64,000 bases of DNA from Trochalopteron elliotii (taxonomy: Eukaryota; Chordata; Aves; Passeriformes; Leiothrichidae), in the NCBI GenBank assembly GCA_024734555.1, contig JANPWX010000211.1, forward strand, positions 1,598,216 to 1,662,215, in the 5' to 3' direction. Shown piece by piece: positions 48,373-61,517 of this stretch (the stretch's first letter is position 1; each line of letters starts with the position of its first letter). A program made the position numbers and the translations under genes. The notes beneath the pieces were generated by a model. The model searched no databases. It was not told the origin of the DNA and saw nothing but the letters and a program-made list of their open reading frames with translations.

Positions 48373-49887
48373 ATAAATATAATGTGTGCTGCTGCTTGCT
48401 ACAGCAGGCAGCTCAGTCCTGAGGTCCAGGGTTTCTTTGCCCTGACTGATCTGCCCAGGTGGCAAATTCTTTCTCCAGGCCTCAGGCACTGCTGGTTCTC
48501 CCCAGGGGTTCTGTGGCACCCTCTGGGATCTCTATTTCCCCTGGGCCTCAGCTGCCCAGTGCCTTGGGGCTTGGCTAACTGAGCTGCTTTTGATGGTTTA
48601 CCAGTTCCCTAAGTGTCTGTGAGCTACCCTGTAACCTGTTGTTTTCATTAGGTCTTTGCCTTTAGGAGAAGCAGAGGCACTTACCTCTTCAGGTTAGCAT
48701 TACAGTATTGTGAAGTGTTTATTTTACATGTGAAATTAATGTGCTGTGCTGCTGATTGCCAGGAGTTAATACTTGCAGTGGAGTGAACTGAAGCCAAACT
48801 CTTTGCAGCCTTAACTTGGCAGACAGTGAAGATTGATGGGACATGGTGGGTTTAAAGGAAAGGTGTTATTGCTGTGTAGGTGGCAGAGCTGTGAGACAAA
48901 CCCCACTGTAAATCTCAATTAAAGCCTCCCTTGTTATGATTTCATTCCGTGGTGGCTCAGGGACACAGCAGTGGTGTGGAATGCACTTTGTCTCCTTTAG
49001 TCTGAGGTGCCCAGCCTGCCTCTTACTCTCTTGGGAACATCCCAGCCTTGGATACAATTCTGATCCACGTACCAAATATTAACCTGACTAGAATAATGAG
49101 GAATTAAAATGCCAGTAGAGAAATAAGAACTGTCAAGAGGCTAGAGTTCAGATTAGAAAAAGTATAATCCCATCCCCTCCAAAACCTGCAATCTGCCAGT
49201 AGCAGCCTGATAGTGCATAAAATCATTGTTTCCAAAAATGGTTTTTCCTTCAGATACAATCATGTATGTGGTGCATGCAGAGGAATGAGATACTGCAGTA
49301 AGTAAAGGAGGGATTGGAAGTTTTGTATTTGGTGTCATCTAAAATAGTATTGCCTGACACTTTCATTACAGACCTGCCTTTTCCGCTCACAATTCTGCCA
49401 AACTTCAGCCATGTGGATGTGGATGTTTTGTGCTAGGTGTCTTCGTCTCCACAAGATAACCTATTTCAGACTGTTTTCAAATTTCAGTAGAAAAGTTTAT
49501 TATTTTTTAAAGGGTTTTAAGTGAGCACAAGTACCACCTTCTTTAAAATCAGCAACAGGATAATCAGCAATATTTTCAGCAGCATCTGATATGGACTTAA
49601 TTTAAAGAGAAAATATAAAGTATTAATTGTGGTAGCACCATAGTATGTGATAACCACATGCTAATAACAAGGAGAGAGATGTCTTTAAACAGACAACTCT
49701 GAGAAAAAAAGGTTGTCAGTGAGAGACACCAAAGTGTTGTACATAATATAATGACTCCAGTTCTTGACCTCCTGTGCTACAGCTGTTTTGGGCACATTTG
49801 ATTCATTAGATAAGTGCTATCTTTATGTTATTCATGTAATCACTTAGCAAGAACCATCCTGATTCACCTCTTATTGCTCCTGATTTA

Positions 49888-50352
49888 TTAACACTTGCTT
49901 CTTGTTTTATTTCCTGGAGGCCACAGTTCCAATTCTGGCATGATTCCATTTCCATTAAGATCGGTGGCAAAAGGCCTTAAACCACAGAAGTGGTTCAGAA
50001 GGCAGCAGTTTATATCCTCCCAGGTATTCCAACTTTGGAGCTTGTAATTTCTTTCTTTATCAGATTTACTGTGCCTTCCACTGTAGTCGAATGTTGGTGC
50101 TAATGTTCTTTTGTGGAGTTTTGAGGCTTCAGATAAACTTATTCCATTTTCTCTGCTCATCTTCAAACCTGCCAAGCTGTTCCTAAGATCTGATTCAGTG
50201 AGCAGTTTAGTTTGCCCTAAATATAGTCTTGAGATAACATCAACTAGAAAACCTATAAAATGATTTCTTGTCTGAGGAATATCAGTCCAGTAGCTACTTA
50301 AAAATTTCTGTAATGACATTGATTTCAGGACAGAGAGATTCTCTGATTCCAT
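49888..50352 (-). other. Unassigned ORF, 154 codons, doubtful
   Basis: It opens with ATG (MESENLSVLKSMSLQKFLSS) and ends GNKTRSKC. Composition looks protein-like, with mixed charged and aliphatic residues, but I recognise no domain. Directly upstream, in another frame, a stretch with FLQAYGKSYAESFSQE ends three bases before it. One ORF of this length is about what chance gives in 64 kb of this composition, so coding is not shown. Confidence 0.2.
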
Positions 50353-51832
50353 TTTTATGTGCTGTTATATATTATTAACTTATCACTGCTGACTACGGAG
50401 TTGGAGCATTCTTGGGAAAATGATTCAGCATAAGATTTTCCATAAGCTTGCAAAAATTGTTTATTGAATAGCATGGGTTGCCAGCACCCTGGAAAACTGT
50501 GAATCTGTGTTTGTTTTCTATTAAAGTTAGACAAAATTGGCATAGAGATATTTTTTTATCCAGATACAAACAACAAATAACAGCAACGATGTTAAAACTG
50601 CCTTTGTAGCAGTGCAGTGATACCAGACAATACCTTCCACTTGTGCATTTTGTCAACAAACAAAGGAAAGGGGATTGGGTTTAAAGCACAGATGTCACTG
50701 TTGTCATTAAGATCCCACTGCTTAGGCACAAAGTCTTTTGTCTTTATCATTTGATTGCAGTTGTTTCCCCATGGGCTCAAATGCAGGTCAACTTGGTGGT
50801 GTGCTAGGCATAGAAAACCAATCCCTGCTGCTATGTCTTGGTTTCAGGGCAGGGTAATTTACACAGGGTGTCAGAAGAACCTCCTAGAAACCCCAAATGT
50901 GACCAAAATCCAGCACTATTCTCTCAAGATATGCCTATCAAGTGGAAGGTGGCTTTGTCAACAGGCTTGGAACTTTTTTTTAAAATCTATTATTATTTTA
51001 AAATTTCTTTACAGCGGTGTAATATGTAGGTGTTTCTCTAGGAAAGGTCAAACCCCTCTATATTTATGACTGGAGCTGCATAGTTACATGGTTTATGAGT
51101 TTCCACTGTGTTCAGAAAAACAGAAGCACACAGGATTCTGTGACATTTCTGCAGCACTGAATATGTGTCTTTGTATGGAAAGCTTTTTCTTCACAATAAC
51201 CCAGTAACAAGTTGTTTATGTAGGAGAGTAGGCCATGATGAAAGCTATATTAAATTTTCTCCTTGCTCTTTTACAATAATCACACATAAATAACATACTG
51301 CCAGAGGCAAATGCAACAATATATTTATATGTACAAGTCTTATACAAGCACTGTTTTGTTTTCCCATTTCTAGTAGAACCTGAATCATTACTTTTTTCAG
51401 AGATACTGCCATATACATATATAATGAAATAATATTGGTGAGTGCTGTGTACCTTCTTTGTGTAGTCTGAAGACTGCAAGTTATCTCAACAATCTCTGTC
51501 CATTGCTGAATTTCTGAACTCAGACTGTAGCAATGAATTCTTTAACTTTGAATATCTCTTTTTCAATCCTTGGTCAGTATATTACATAAATGGAACCTGA
51601 CATAGGATTTGCAGCATTCGGCTCTTCTGGACACATTCATTCCCAAAGATGAAGTATAAAATGTGTTGATGAATGAGGATCAGTACAGAGTATCAGTTTA
51701 AACTAAAAAAGTTCAGGCTTTTAATCCTAGAGGTTTCTGGTTCAACTGTTTTTCTGCTGTACTTGCCATTCTGTAATACAGTCAGCTTCCCCCTCCCTCC
51801 AAGCAGTAATAATATCCATCACCCACACATAC

Positions 51833-51979
51833 CTTTATATCCTTTATGAATTCTTCCATTGAAAATGGAGATGGATTATTTTTCATATGGCTTTCCAGAT
51901 TAAAACTCAGGAGTTTTAACAACATGGAGCCAGTATGTTGTTGGAATTTCATCCCCCCAAAGTAAAAGTACTTGGAAAG
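51833..51979 (-). other. Splice-bounded 49-codon open segment, candidate exon
   Basis: The 147-nt segment lies between CCCATCACAG and AAG|gtatgtg, both usable splice sites. It encodes LSKYFYFGGMKFQQHTGSML and ends MEEFIKDIK. I found no flanking exon that joins it in frame and do not recognise the peptide. It may be a remnant or chance. Confidence 0.2.
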
Positions 51980-52129
51980 CTGTGATGGGTTATGAATACA
52001 CAAATTATCTTAATAGTTTTGTTCTTAAAAAGAAATGACAAGGATGTTATTCAATTTACCACTGAGGTATGAAATGACAATAATTACTATTTTTGGTTTG
52101 AGAAGAGGGCACTGTGAGTACAAGATTCG

Positions 52130-52143
52130 CCACTCGATGGCGC
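52130..52143 (+). promoter_or_regulatory. CTCF-like motif
   Basis: CCACTCGATGGCGC differs at one base from the classical vertebrate CTCF core CCACTAGATGGCGC. It is a CpG-bearing island in AT-rich DNA. Motif orientation is opposite to the site at 16663. Occupancy is unknown. Confidence 0.4.
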
Positions 52144-55100
52144 CTTGATTCTGTTCATCTCTGTTTCTTTTCCCTCTCTGATGACTGGACACAAAATCCC
52201 AAAACTGGTTTTGTACTAAATCTGTCTGGAAAAGAATATTCATCACATATTTATAAACGAGAGTTTTAATGTCTTCTCCAGCAGTAAATAAAATTATTTC
52301 AATTTTCACTGATGCCTTTTAGCTCCAGTCTTTCAATGAAAAATTCCCTCAATTTTGGTTGAGCAGTTTTTCAACATAAATATTTGTGGGTGGACAATGA
52401 CATGGGAACAGTTCCTGGCATCAAATCGACCAACAAGGCTTTTTTCCTTTGTGATACCTTTTTCTGTATCAAGGGGCTATACTACACCCATTATAAAACC
52501 CCCAAATAGAACAGATTTTAGAATTTTACTCTGTTCTGTGCACACTTGTCTGTTTTGATGACAAAATCCAGGCTCATTGGATGAGTTTGTAGCTGGAAGA
52601 GGTGCCATCCACTGTTTGAAACTTTTTGAAATTAGTTACGAAATTACTTGAATGAAGATGCTGTCTGATTTTTGATGTGAATCATTCCATGACAACTGAT
52701 GAATATTGTTATATTTGATGTATTAGAAATTAGTGCTGGAGTTGTTTGAAAGCTCCTCTGAGATGGGATTCAGAAGATTGACTCTGGCTACAAATAGAAG
52801 CTGGACATGTTTCTAAAACAACACTCGAGACAATGTCACTCTGTCGGCAGGGTATTTAGTGATTGTGTCTTGGCTGAGAGAATTCTGCTGCTTGGGAAAG
52901 TAGATTTGATTTGGACAAGACAAAAACTTGCTGGCTTTGCTGGCTGTCATTATGCTTGTGTTTATAGATTTGTGACAAAAGAAGGTTTCTGGCAATAAGC
53001 CTTTGCAGTGTAGACCAGACTTTGAGGAAATGTTTCTATGCTGAAGGTAATAGCATAGGGAAAAAAGTGCTTGTTGTACCACTGATATAAGTTCTCTTAA
53101 AAAACCAAATATCCCTAAGTTAAAGCTTTTATCTCCAGACAAGATGCTGCAAATTCTTCTGTGGCTCCAAGTAACTTCTGAGAGTTACAACCTCACACTT
53201 TACAGGGAACTACAGAAACCAAGATTTATTTTTTTTTCTCTCTCTAAATACTGCCAGATAAGAAGACCTGACATTGAACTGGATATAGAAGTTCTCACAT
53301 GAAATCTTCCCTACCTAAAGATGTTCTCTGGTGCCTTTTTTTCCCCCTTCTATATAATCATTATAATGCAGGGGGAAAATGGTGATAAAAGCACCTTTAT
53401 GCTCCTCAGTCAGTGGAGATTAATTATTGCTGAGGGAGCTGGCAGGGAAGGATAGGATAGTAATGGTTTAATGGTTTCATTACCAAAACCTAACGGAGTG
53501 GTCAGGGAAGAAGGATAAGTTATAACCTTTAAACAAAGTGAGATCAATTGATAGAAATATTTTTCTATTTTGGTCCTTAAGTCTGAGTGGAATCCTGAAA
53601 AAACCCAAAACATGTCCATCAAATGCTCTAGCATTGTCCTAATATTTTAGAAAATCATTTGGCCTGTAAATTATTTAAAGGGAACCTGGCTACTGGGTGT
53701 GAGGCTGTGAACATGTGTGGCTGCAGAACTCTACCCAGAGGGGATGGACCGAGAAGTCTTGGTTGTTCTATTGTTGGCCATCAAGGCAGAGTACTGCATA
53801 TATTTGGAATAAATTGTAGGCCCAGATTATTAGATAAATTTTTGCACTGTTGTTGTATCTACAAGAGTGATGCTGATTTATTCTATAAAAGAGTTTTAAT
53901 CTGCGTCACTTCCATTAGGAAACAAATTTGCAGGGTGAGGTGAACTATCTGGACCTTACTTAATCCATTCCAAGGTGACAAAATATGTTCTATTTTTCAC
54001 CAGAAGATTCCAAATATGTTCTGCATCTCTTTTTATTTAAATTATTTGCAGTAGGACAGCTACAGTGTTCTGTCACATACTTTATAAATAAAACCTGAGA
54101 TCTGAGAAGCTGTTGTGGTGTTTTTATGCACAGCCTTGCTTGTATTTGTTTATATTGAGGTGAGAAAACCAGATCTTTTTTCTTGTGGGTTTTTGAAGGA
54201 TTGCCTTTCTTATTTGAAACAAATGACAAACACAAACTGTATCAACAGCATCTAGAGACTTATCCTTGGGAAGAAGCAAATTATGAAAACCTGGAAAGCC
54301 AAACTCAGGCAAAAGGTTGGAGCTGCCTGGACTTCCCCTGGGGCACACTGATCCTGCCAAGGGTTCAGCTCCTCCTGCCATGTGCACCAGCACAGCCATA
54401 GAAAACGTGGGGCTGCTTCTTGTTTTTAAGAGTCCCCTAAAACAGAAATCCTTCACTTTTGATCATCCAAAACCTTGCTCTGGAAAACAGTTATTTTCCT
54501 TTAGCTACTCTGGATGTGCTAACATTTTAACTAAGTGCTGGTGTTTGCTGTGTGTTCAGTTTATGCCATCAAGGAAAGCAATTTGCTGTAATGCTACACA
54601 AGGCACCCATTAGTAGCAAACAGCAATCTGTGTTTTTAGAGAACCAAGGCTGTTATTTCACAAAGGGAGCAATTCAACTCTGCCTTAATCCTCTAATCAG
54701 TAAAGATCATCTTCCAGGTGTTTTTCCTGACTATTTGACTGCTTGTGGCTTCTCAAAAGTGTTTAGAAAATGAAAGTCTAATTTAAATTAAGCTGTACGT
54801 GATTCTTTTAAAAATACAATATTATATGTCTCTATATAAATAAATGTAAATTCTCAATTTTTGAAAGTGACAGAAAAAATGTCATATGTCACATGCCTTT
54901 ATTTTTAGTTGCTTTTTTTTCAATATCTAAGTAAAAAGAAAAATGTTTGACTTAAGACCCTGTCTCTAAACATTCAGGAACTTCATTGCATTCATTTATC
55001 GTATCAACAACAGTGAATAACAAGACACATTTTTCTGACCCTGATACTTTGAATGCATTAAATTCTGCAGCTTCAGAGCCTGTTTTCAGTAGAGGCCTGA

Positions 55101-56077
55101 TTAGGATCTGATCTGGCTGAACTGAATAAATGACTCCATGGAAGTGCTATGATTTAGGTAGAACTGCTTGCAAAAGGAGCTCCAATATCTAGTTTGATAT
55201 CCTTACAATTTTTTCAAAAGCTGATAATTAACTAAAACCATATCAAGAAAAGATAAAATTATCTATTTTTTGAACCTACTGTTGTCTCACTTGCTACACC
55301 AGCTGACTTTTAATATGGCTTTAGTCACTTTTGTGCTAAAGCTCAGTAACCTTTCTCTGCTCAAGCTGGAAGGCATGATCATGGAGTGGGAGGATTTTCA
55401 GGCAATGTGTAGAAAAGGCACACTACACTCTTCAGTTGGCCTTTAGAACTGCTGCCCTGTTGGAGGAGCACTGCTTTAGTCTGATATCAGGAAATTTAAG
55501 CAATCTTTGGCTTCATGGCACCTTCAAGAAAAAAAGTATACTTTTGTTATTAAAGTTCTTTTCCCTACATATGTGTAGGAAAAGGTGAGCAAATTTTGAG
55601 AAACAAGTCAGTTCCTAGAGACACAGCCAGAAAAAAGACAATCAGATCATTTAGTAAGTAGAAAAAATATTAAATATTATAACGTAGACAATGAAACAAG
55701 TACTGCTGTGAACAGCAGAACCACCAAAGCGTGGTTTCCAGAGGATTTTATCTCATGGCTGAGTTCACTGGCATCCAGCTGAAGGTTTTCCACGGTTATA
55801 GGCATTTATCCTAAATGATTTTCTGGAACCTGATAAACATTAGTGCACCCTTAGCCTTTCTTTTACTGGAAGTGTTCTGTTAGGCTATTAATTTTCACAT
55901 AATATTGTAGACATATTATATTTAGAGACTTTATCTTTTACAGTCAGATTTGCTTGGCCAATCTACCCTGGGCAACTGGTTCAAAAGCTGTGGGGATGTG
56001 GGCCAACAAATATTGTGGGCACCTGTGAACCCTTTTACCCCTGGATGTAAATACATGTGTGTGCAAAGATGCATAAA

Positions 56078-56098
56078 CACACATATATATATACACAT
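56078..56098. repeat. Short (CA/TA)n microsatellite
   Basis: Alternating ACACATATATATATACACA, non-coding. Confidence 0.75.
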
Positions 56099-57257
56099 GG
56101 ATATGGTACATGTGTATATCCAAAAGTGAATATATACAGGTGACAGGGGAAGAATTAAGAAATTACAGGAAAACAATTAACTTTGGGTGCAGTGACAAAG
56201 GCAGCCAGGGCACTGCATATTAAAAAGCAGTTCAAAGGATGCCCGTTGCAGCTTTCACAGGGAGCCATCCCATTTAACTTTCATGCCATCCTTTAATTCT
56301 GAAGTCATAACAAAGTTTACAGGAAAAGCCTTTGTGAAGGCTCAGGAAGCCTTTCTTTGAAAGACTGTACCCTAAACCAAAGCCAGCAGAATTCCAAAGT
56401 ACAATAGCATGAAAACAGGTAAAGAGAACTTCCAATGGTTTCTGTTTCTGGGTCTTGCTATACATTAGTAGATTTTCTCTTACTACAGGGACTCTATTTG
56501 ACCCTTTTCCCCCCATAAAAAGTCAGAATTATAATATCTTTGGGATCTTCTTGCCAGTCTTTTTGCCAACTGTTACAGCAGGTACAATGATAGATTTGCT
56601 GATGGAAGAAAGGGAATTCTGTGGTGGGACCACAGAGACTCCTCAGGCTCAGCTCTTTGGAGAGCAGAGGCACTACCTGATGCCCACCTGCAGTTTCCAT
56701 GCTGCAGTTCCAGGCTGCTGCTTCTTGTCCTGTTGACCTTTTCCTGTCCATGGAGGAGACTGTGCCCCTATTCCTTCCATGTTTCTATACTTCCTCAAGT
56801 GAAGTATGTTTGCTGTCATATAAGATGAAGCTCCTTGTCTTTCCATGGATTCTTCCACCTCAAAGAACTCTGGAATATCTATTGTCATCTATTGCATTCC
56901 CATTTCTATTTAATGGCAGCTCAAGCACTGCAGTGTGAGATATAATTAAGGAAAGCGTGATATTTAGAGAATAACTGACAAAATTTTTGCATTTATTGAA
57001 AAGCTTGTCTCATTAATATTACTTTAAATCGCATTTTCACAAAATGATTTCTTCTAATCCTCACAATCTGCATAAGAAGTGTAATCAGCAAGCTGAAATT
57101 AAAGTATCTGCAACCTCTGTCCTTTAAATCAAATTTAAAAAAAGAATGTGTTCTAGTGAGAAAAAAACTTTCTAAAGAAATCCTTTCTATCAATCTCTCC
57201 CCACTAAAGCAAAATATACACCCTTGCTTAAAAGAATACAAATGAATCTTATTAAGC

Positions 57258-57260
<3 letters not shown>

Positions 57261-57304
<44 letters not shown>
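57261..57304. repeat. Poly-T tract of 44 bases
   Basis: An uninterrupted T run. On the minus strand it is a poly-A run directly after a TAA codon (57305-57307) that ends a short open frame. This could be a retrocopy tail or coincidence. Confidence 0.9.
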
Positions 57305-57311
<7 letters not shown>

Positions 57312-57810
57312 GTCTTCATCAGATCTTGAAGAAAATGCTGATTTAAAAACCTCAGACTTCTTGCCAGATGGCAGTGGAGTATCTTTCCCAAGCAGCACAG
57401 CATCCAGGATATCCATGGCAAATCTGGAAGGCATTCTGTGCATATCTGTGACCCTTCAGAGCTCCAGAGAAAGACAGCACTGTAGGGCCTTGCCAGAGAA
57501 CACGATTGGTAGGGGCAATAACAACAGTGTTCTACAGCCTCTGCCTGCAGTGCTGCTCTCTTCTTTTAGAGCTGGCAATACAATGCCTAACTTTTTGGAA
57601 GAAAAATTGGCTTAATGCAGAGCCAGTTGGCTCAGTGCAGAGATTTTAGAAATTCCACCACAAACGTTTGTTCCACACAGCTTTGTCATTGTCATTTGAA
57701 AAGTCCAGTGACAGGTACTGGTTCTTTCCCCAGTACTGCACTCATGAGGAAGTGCTTTTGTATTGTCAGGCTTTTCTCTTCTGGATTTATTGGCTTTGCA
57801 TGGCCAAGCT

Positions 57811-58530
57811 TTGGCAGGGCAGGAGCTGCAGGGGTGGCTTCTGTGAGCAGCTGCTGGAAGCTTCCTCCGTGTCCAGCAGAGCCAATGCTGGCAGCTCCAA
57901 AGACAGATGTGCTGCTGGCCAGGCCTGGTGGCAACACCTCTGGGAGAACAGATTTGAGAAGAGATAAAAAAGTTATTGTGCAGTTGTGGCCAGAGAACAG
58001 TGGGGTGAGAAGGTGTGAGAGGAACAGCCAGCAAGGGCACTGCAGCAGTTTTGGGAGGACTGTTGGCCATGGGATGGACTCACATTGGAAAAGTTCATGG
58101 AGAACTGTCTCCTGTGGGAGGGACCCCACGTGCAGCAAGGGAGTGACTCCTCTCCCTGAGCAGCAGGAGAAGCCAGGGGTGAGGAACTGACCATAACCCC
58201 CATTCCCTGTCTCCTTGCACCACTAGGGGCAGGAGGTAGAGCTGGGAAGGAGGGAGGGGTGGGAGGGAGGTGTTTTTAAGGTTTAATTTAACTTCTCATC
58301 ATCCTGCTCTGTTTTGTTAGTAACACAGTTAATTAATATCTCTAATTAGAGCCTGTTTTGCCCATGATGATATCTGGTGAGAGATCTCTCTCCCAGTCCT
58401 CATCTCAGCCCATGAACCCTTTTTTGTTTTTTCTCTCCCGTGTATAGCTGCAGAGGGGAGTGAGAGAAAGGCTTTGGTGGGTTCCTAGAATCCATCCAGG
58501 ATCAATCCACTACACTGGATCAGAGGGTTG
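57811..58530 (+). mobile_element. Degenerate LTR of a passerine endogenous retrovirus, probable solo LTR
   Basis: A chain of blocks follows an LTR sequence common in passerine genomes, in order: GCAGGGGTGGCTTCTGTGAG, AAGCTTCCTCCGTGTCCAGC, CATGGAGAACTGTCTCCTGT, AACCCCCATTCCCTGTC, CATCATCCTGCTCTGTTTTG, GAGCCTGTTTTGCCCATGAT, GAGAGATCTCTCTCCCAGTC and GAGTGAGAGAAAGGCTTTGG. No gag, pol or env reading frame lies beside it. The overlapping ORFs on both strands here are by-products. Family name and exact ends are uncertain. Confidence 0.7.
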
Positions 58531-61304
58531 CTGATAATTCCCTTCCTTGGGCTGTATTTGAGCAATATTCTCTGGGAGGAAAAGAATCCATGCAAATGGT
58601 AATCCTCCAAATCAGCTGAGACAGCACTGTGTGCCAGAGGACTGAAAAAACCTGAATGAACATTCTTTGATTTACCAGCAAGGTCCATTCCTCCAGCACA
58701 AGTACTTAATCTGCTGACAAGGAGATAAGGGAGTTTGAACAGCTTAGAGACCAGCCTAACATCACAAATATGATACAAACAAGAATGCCTTTGGAAGTAA
58801 TTATAATGCATCAGGATGACTATCTCCTCTGTCTCTAGAACTGTGCATGCAGCTGTAAAGGAGGCTGCAATTTCTTGCCTATCAGTATGCGCAGAAACAA
58901 AATGTTGTTTAGAAGAGTTAAAAAGTTTGCATATTTCCTCACTTCCTGTTAAAAAGTCTGAAATTTCTATTTCCAAGATAGGCAAAAAAATAGGGTCAGA
59001 TCCAGTTTTTTCTTAATCAAAGTTTACTTGTGCTCAATTGCCTACTCCCTTTACTTCTGAACCATAACCATTAGATAGAACTAGTGAGCATAAGAAATCA
59101 GTTGAAGAATGTTTGCTTTCCCTCTTCAAACTCAGTGAATTGATCATAGTTCCTTGTGTTATATGAAAGGTTTTCTTCGGATTTTTGATTTAGTGTGAAT
59201 TTACAAACAGGGTTACTCCTGGTAAGAACCAACCAGGAGAAATATCACTGATTAAAACAAGCATGTTTTGTTTCATAAAGATTACATGCTGATAATATTT
59301 TGAAAACTTAATGAGCTCTAGTAATTTTTTATTCTTGTAACTAGCAGAGACTTAGAAATATGAATTAAATACATTTTTACTAAAAAGTCCAGGTCAGGGC
59401 TGAATAAGACAAAATAAGGAGTTTACCAACTCCCAGTGCAGTTTCTTCTGTGCAAACTGACATGAAAGCATTGCTCAGGCAAAGGACACAGGAAGTTTGA
59501 TATCAAGTCAGCTTTTATCAGGAGAAGCAAAGTCCAATTCAAAAAAATATCCTGACACATGCCTTCTATGCTGGTCGTGATTTAACTCCAGCTGGCAACT
59601 AAGCACCACACAGCCATTCCCTGAGAAAACTGCTGGGCTGAGCTAAAGACAGATTAATGGGTGAAGAAAAAGCCACATGCACAAGCAAAGCAGAGCAAGG
59701 AGCTCATTCACCACTTCCCAGGTGGGTGTTCAGCCATGTCCGGGGCAGTGGGATCCATCACGAGTAGCAGCTCCTTGGGAAGACCAAGGAACTACTGGGG
59801 AGTGCCATCCCAAACACAACAGTTCTCTCTCTTCCTTCTTGCAGATTTATATGCTCAGCATGATGCTCTATGGTGTGGAATATCCCTTTGGCCAGTTTGG
59901 GTCAGCTGTCCTGGTTCTGCTCCCTCCCAGCTTCTGGTGCACCTCCTTACAGGCAGAACAGGAAACCTGGAGTCCTGGACTTAGTGGAAGCATGAGTTAG
60001 CAACAACTAAACCATCAGTGTGATATCAATATTATTCTCGTACTAAATCCAAAACACAGCTCTGTACTGGCTACTAAAATGAGAATTAGCTCAATCCCAG
60101 CTGGAACCAGGATAATGGCCATGGCCATAGAAGTATTGGTGGTATATTAATCAGATTTTTGCAGATGTAACCTAGTTGTCAGCTGAGAGATTCACTCCTT
60201 TCCTACCCTGAGCTATTGACAGTGAGTGGGCTGAGGAGCAGGTGGAGATGAGGAGAAAGCATATGCTCCTCCATTTCTGCCAAAGTTTTTTCACATATTT
60301 GCTGTACTTCCCTACCACTGATGTGTTTAGCGGATTTTTATTCCTCCCATGCTGGAGGATGGGGGCCTATGGACAAGAGGGAACTTAACAGTACTAAAGC
60401 TGATGTGAAAGTTTTTATATCTGAAAGGCAAGGTTGTAGGAAAGACAGTGTATTTTATTAGAATAATTCGTGATGTTGGGAAAAAGCATATAAGCTTTTG
60501 GGCATACAAGCTCTTCTGGGGAAGGTGTGCACACATTTTGTTGAATAATAAAAGTTTCTATCTACTGAAGTATTGTTCATCATCCATGGTTAACTTAAAC
60601 TTGCCTTTAGCAAAGAACATGGATTCTTTTGAAAAACCCTGAATAAAACTGAGAAGAATTGCATGGAAAAGACTTTTCTTTTTACAGTCCCTGAAAGGTG
60701 GTTCAAGATGAAGAGTGCAGCATGCTGGGCACTCTTTCTGCACAGGGTACACCCAGACTGTGTATACTTTGCAGTTTTCATCTCACAGTCCTAAGTGTGC
60801 ATTAGTTTTCACACCATGGAACAACTCTTCAGTGCAGAGTTTGCTTCAAACAGCAGATTTCTCCACTGGGATGGTTATTAGGCTGCCAGTTCTAACTGGA
60901 AGTTACAGCATTGCCATTGATCCATGTTAGGATTGTAGTGAGGAGCTGCAGCATTTCACAAAGGCCATGGGATATTTGTCAGGTGATAACCAGCAGCAGC
61001 TTTAGACCTGGGCCAAATTCAAGGGAACAGTCCAGATGTGAAAGGACATGTACTGTGCTCAGTGAGGCATTCTGTTGCCTGAAACCATGAGCTTAGTCAT
61101 CCAGGGCTAAATTGAATAGAAACAGTCCAGTGAATATCCAATGTTACCCAGTCACCCAAAGACATTATGATAATACAGCACTATGGAGACACAGACTGTG
61201 ATCAAAATAATTGTGACTGTTAATTTTCAGCCTTGTTGCTACGGGACATTCCCCTGGAAGTCATTATAAAGATGTAGGGAAACATTATTTGAAAGACAAT
61301 TACT
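58531..61304. other. Intergenic region between COPB2 and RBP2, right part
   Basis: No gene is supported here. The 166-codon minus-strand ORF at 58485-58985 runs out of the LTR into unique sequence and has no recognisable motif. Confidence 0.5.
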
Positions 61305-61310
61305 TTTATT
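61305..61310 (-). terminator. RBP2: RBP2 polyadenylation signal
   Basis: TTTATT on the plus strand reads AATAAA on the minus strand, 208 nt past the RBP2 stop. Confidence 0.65.
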
Positions 61311-61517
61311 TAACTCCAGACTGAAAGGCAAAGGGATTTATGAGGTTTGTAACTGTTGGATGTTATTTCTCTAAAATGTGTTTGTTTCCATAAACAGGCA
61401 GATAATATATTCACATAGAAGTGTCAAAGGAATGAAAATCTGGCTTCATTCTTCTTTTTAGAGAAAACATAACAGCATAACATTGTGATGAAGATCTGGG
61501 AGGCTTTCTGCTCCGTT

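Larger units (their letters stand above)
46091..57810. other. Intergenic region between COPB2 and RBP2, left part
   Basis: Mostly AT-rich single-copy sequence. No ORF here reads as a protein I know. Some minus-strand ORFs (49888-50352, 50634-50775, 51833-51979) have splice-like edges but do not join in a common frame. It also holds AT-rich microsatellites (near 48.3 and 56.1 kb) and a long poly-T. Confidence 0.5.

Noticed and set aside
50837..50870. Short resemblance to the start of a passerine ERVL LTR (TATGTCTTGGTTTCAGGGCA)
   Set aside because: Only about 20 bases agree and the following sequence does not continue the element.
52025..52309. 94-codon minus-strand ORF as an upstream exon of the segment at 51833-51979
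   Set aside because: Its donor (AGTG|gtaaat) would leave phase 1, which puts stops in the next segment.
57612..58190. Overlapping ORFs of 150-190 codons on both strands
   Set aside because: They lie largely in the LTR remnant and have no known domain.
58485..58985. 166-codon minus-strand ORF
   Set aside because: Its end lies in the LTR fragment. No recognisable family or splice structure.
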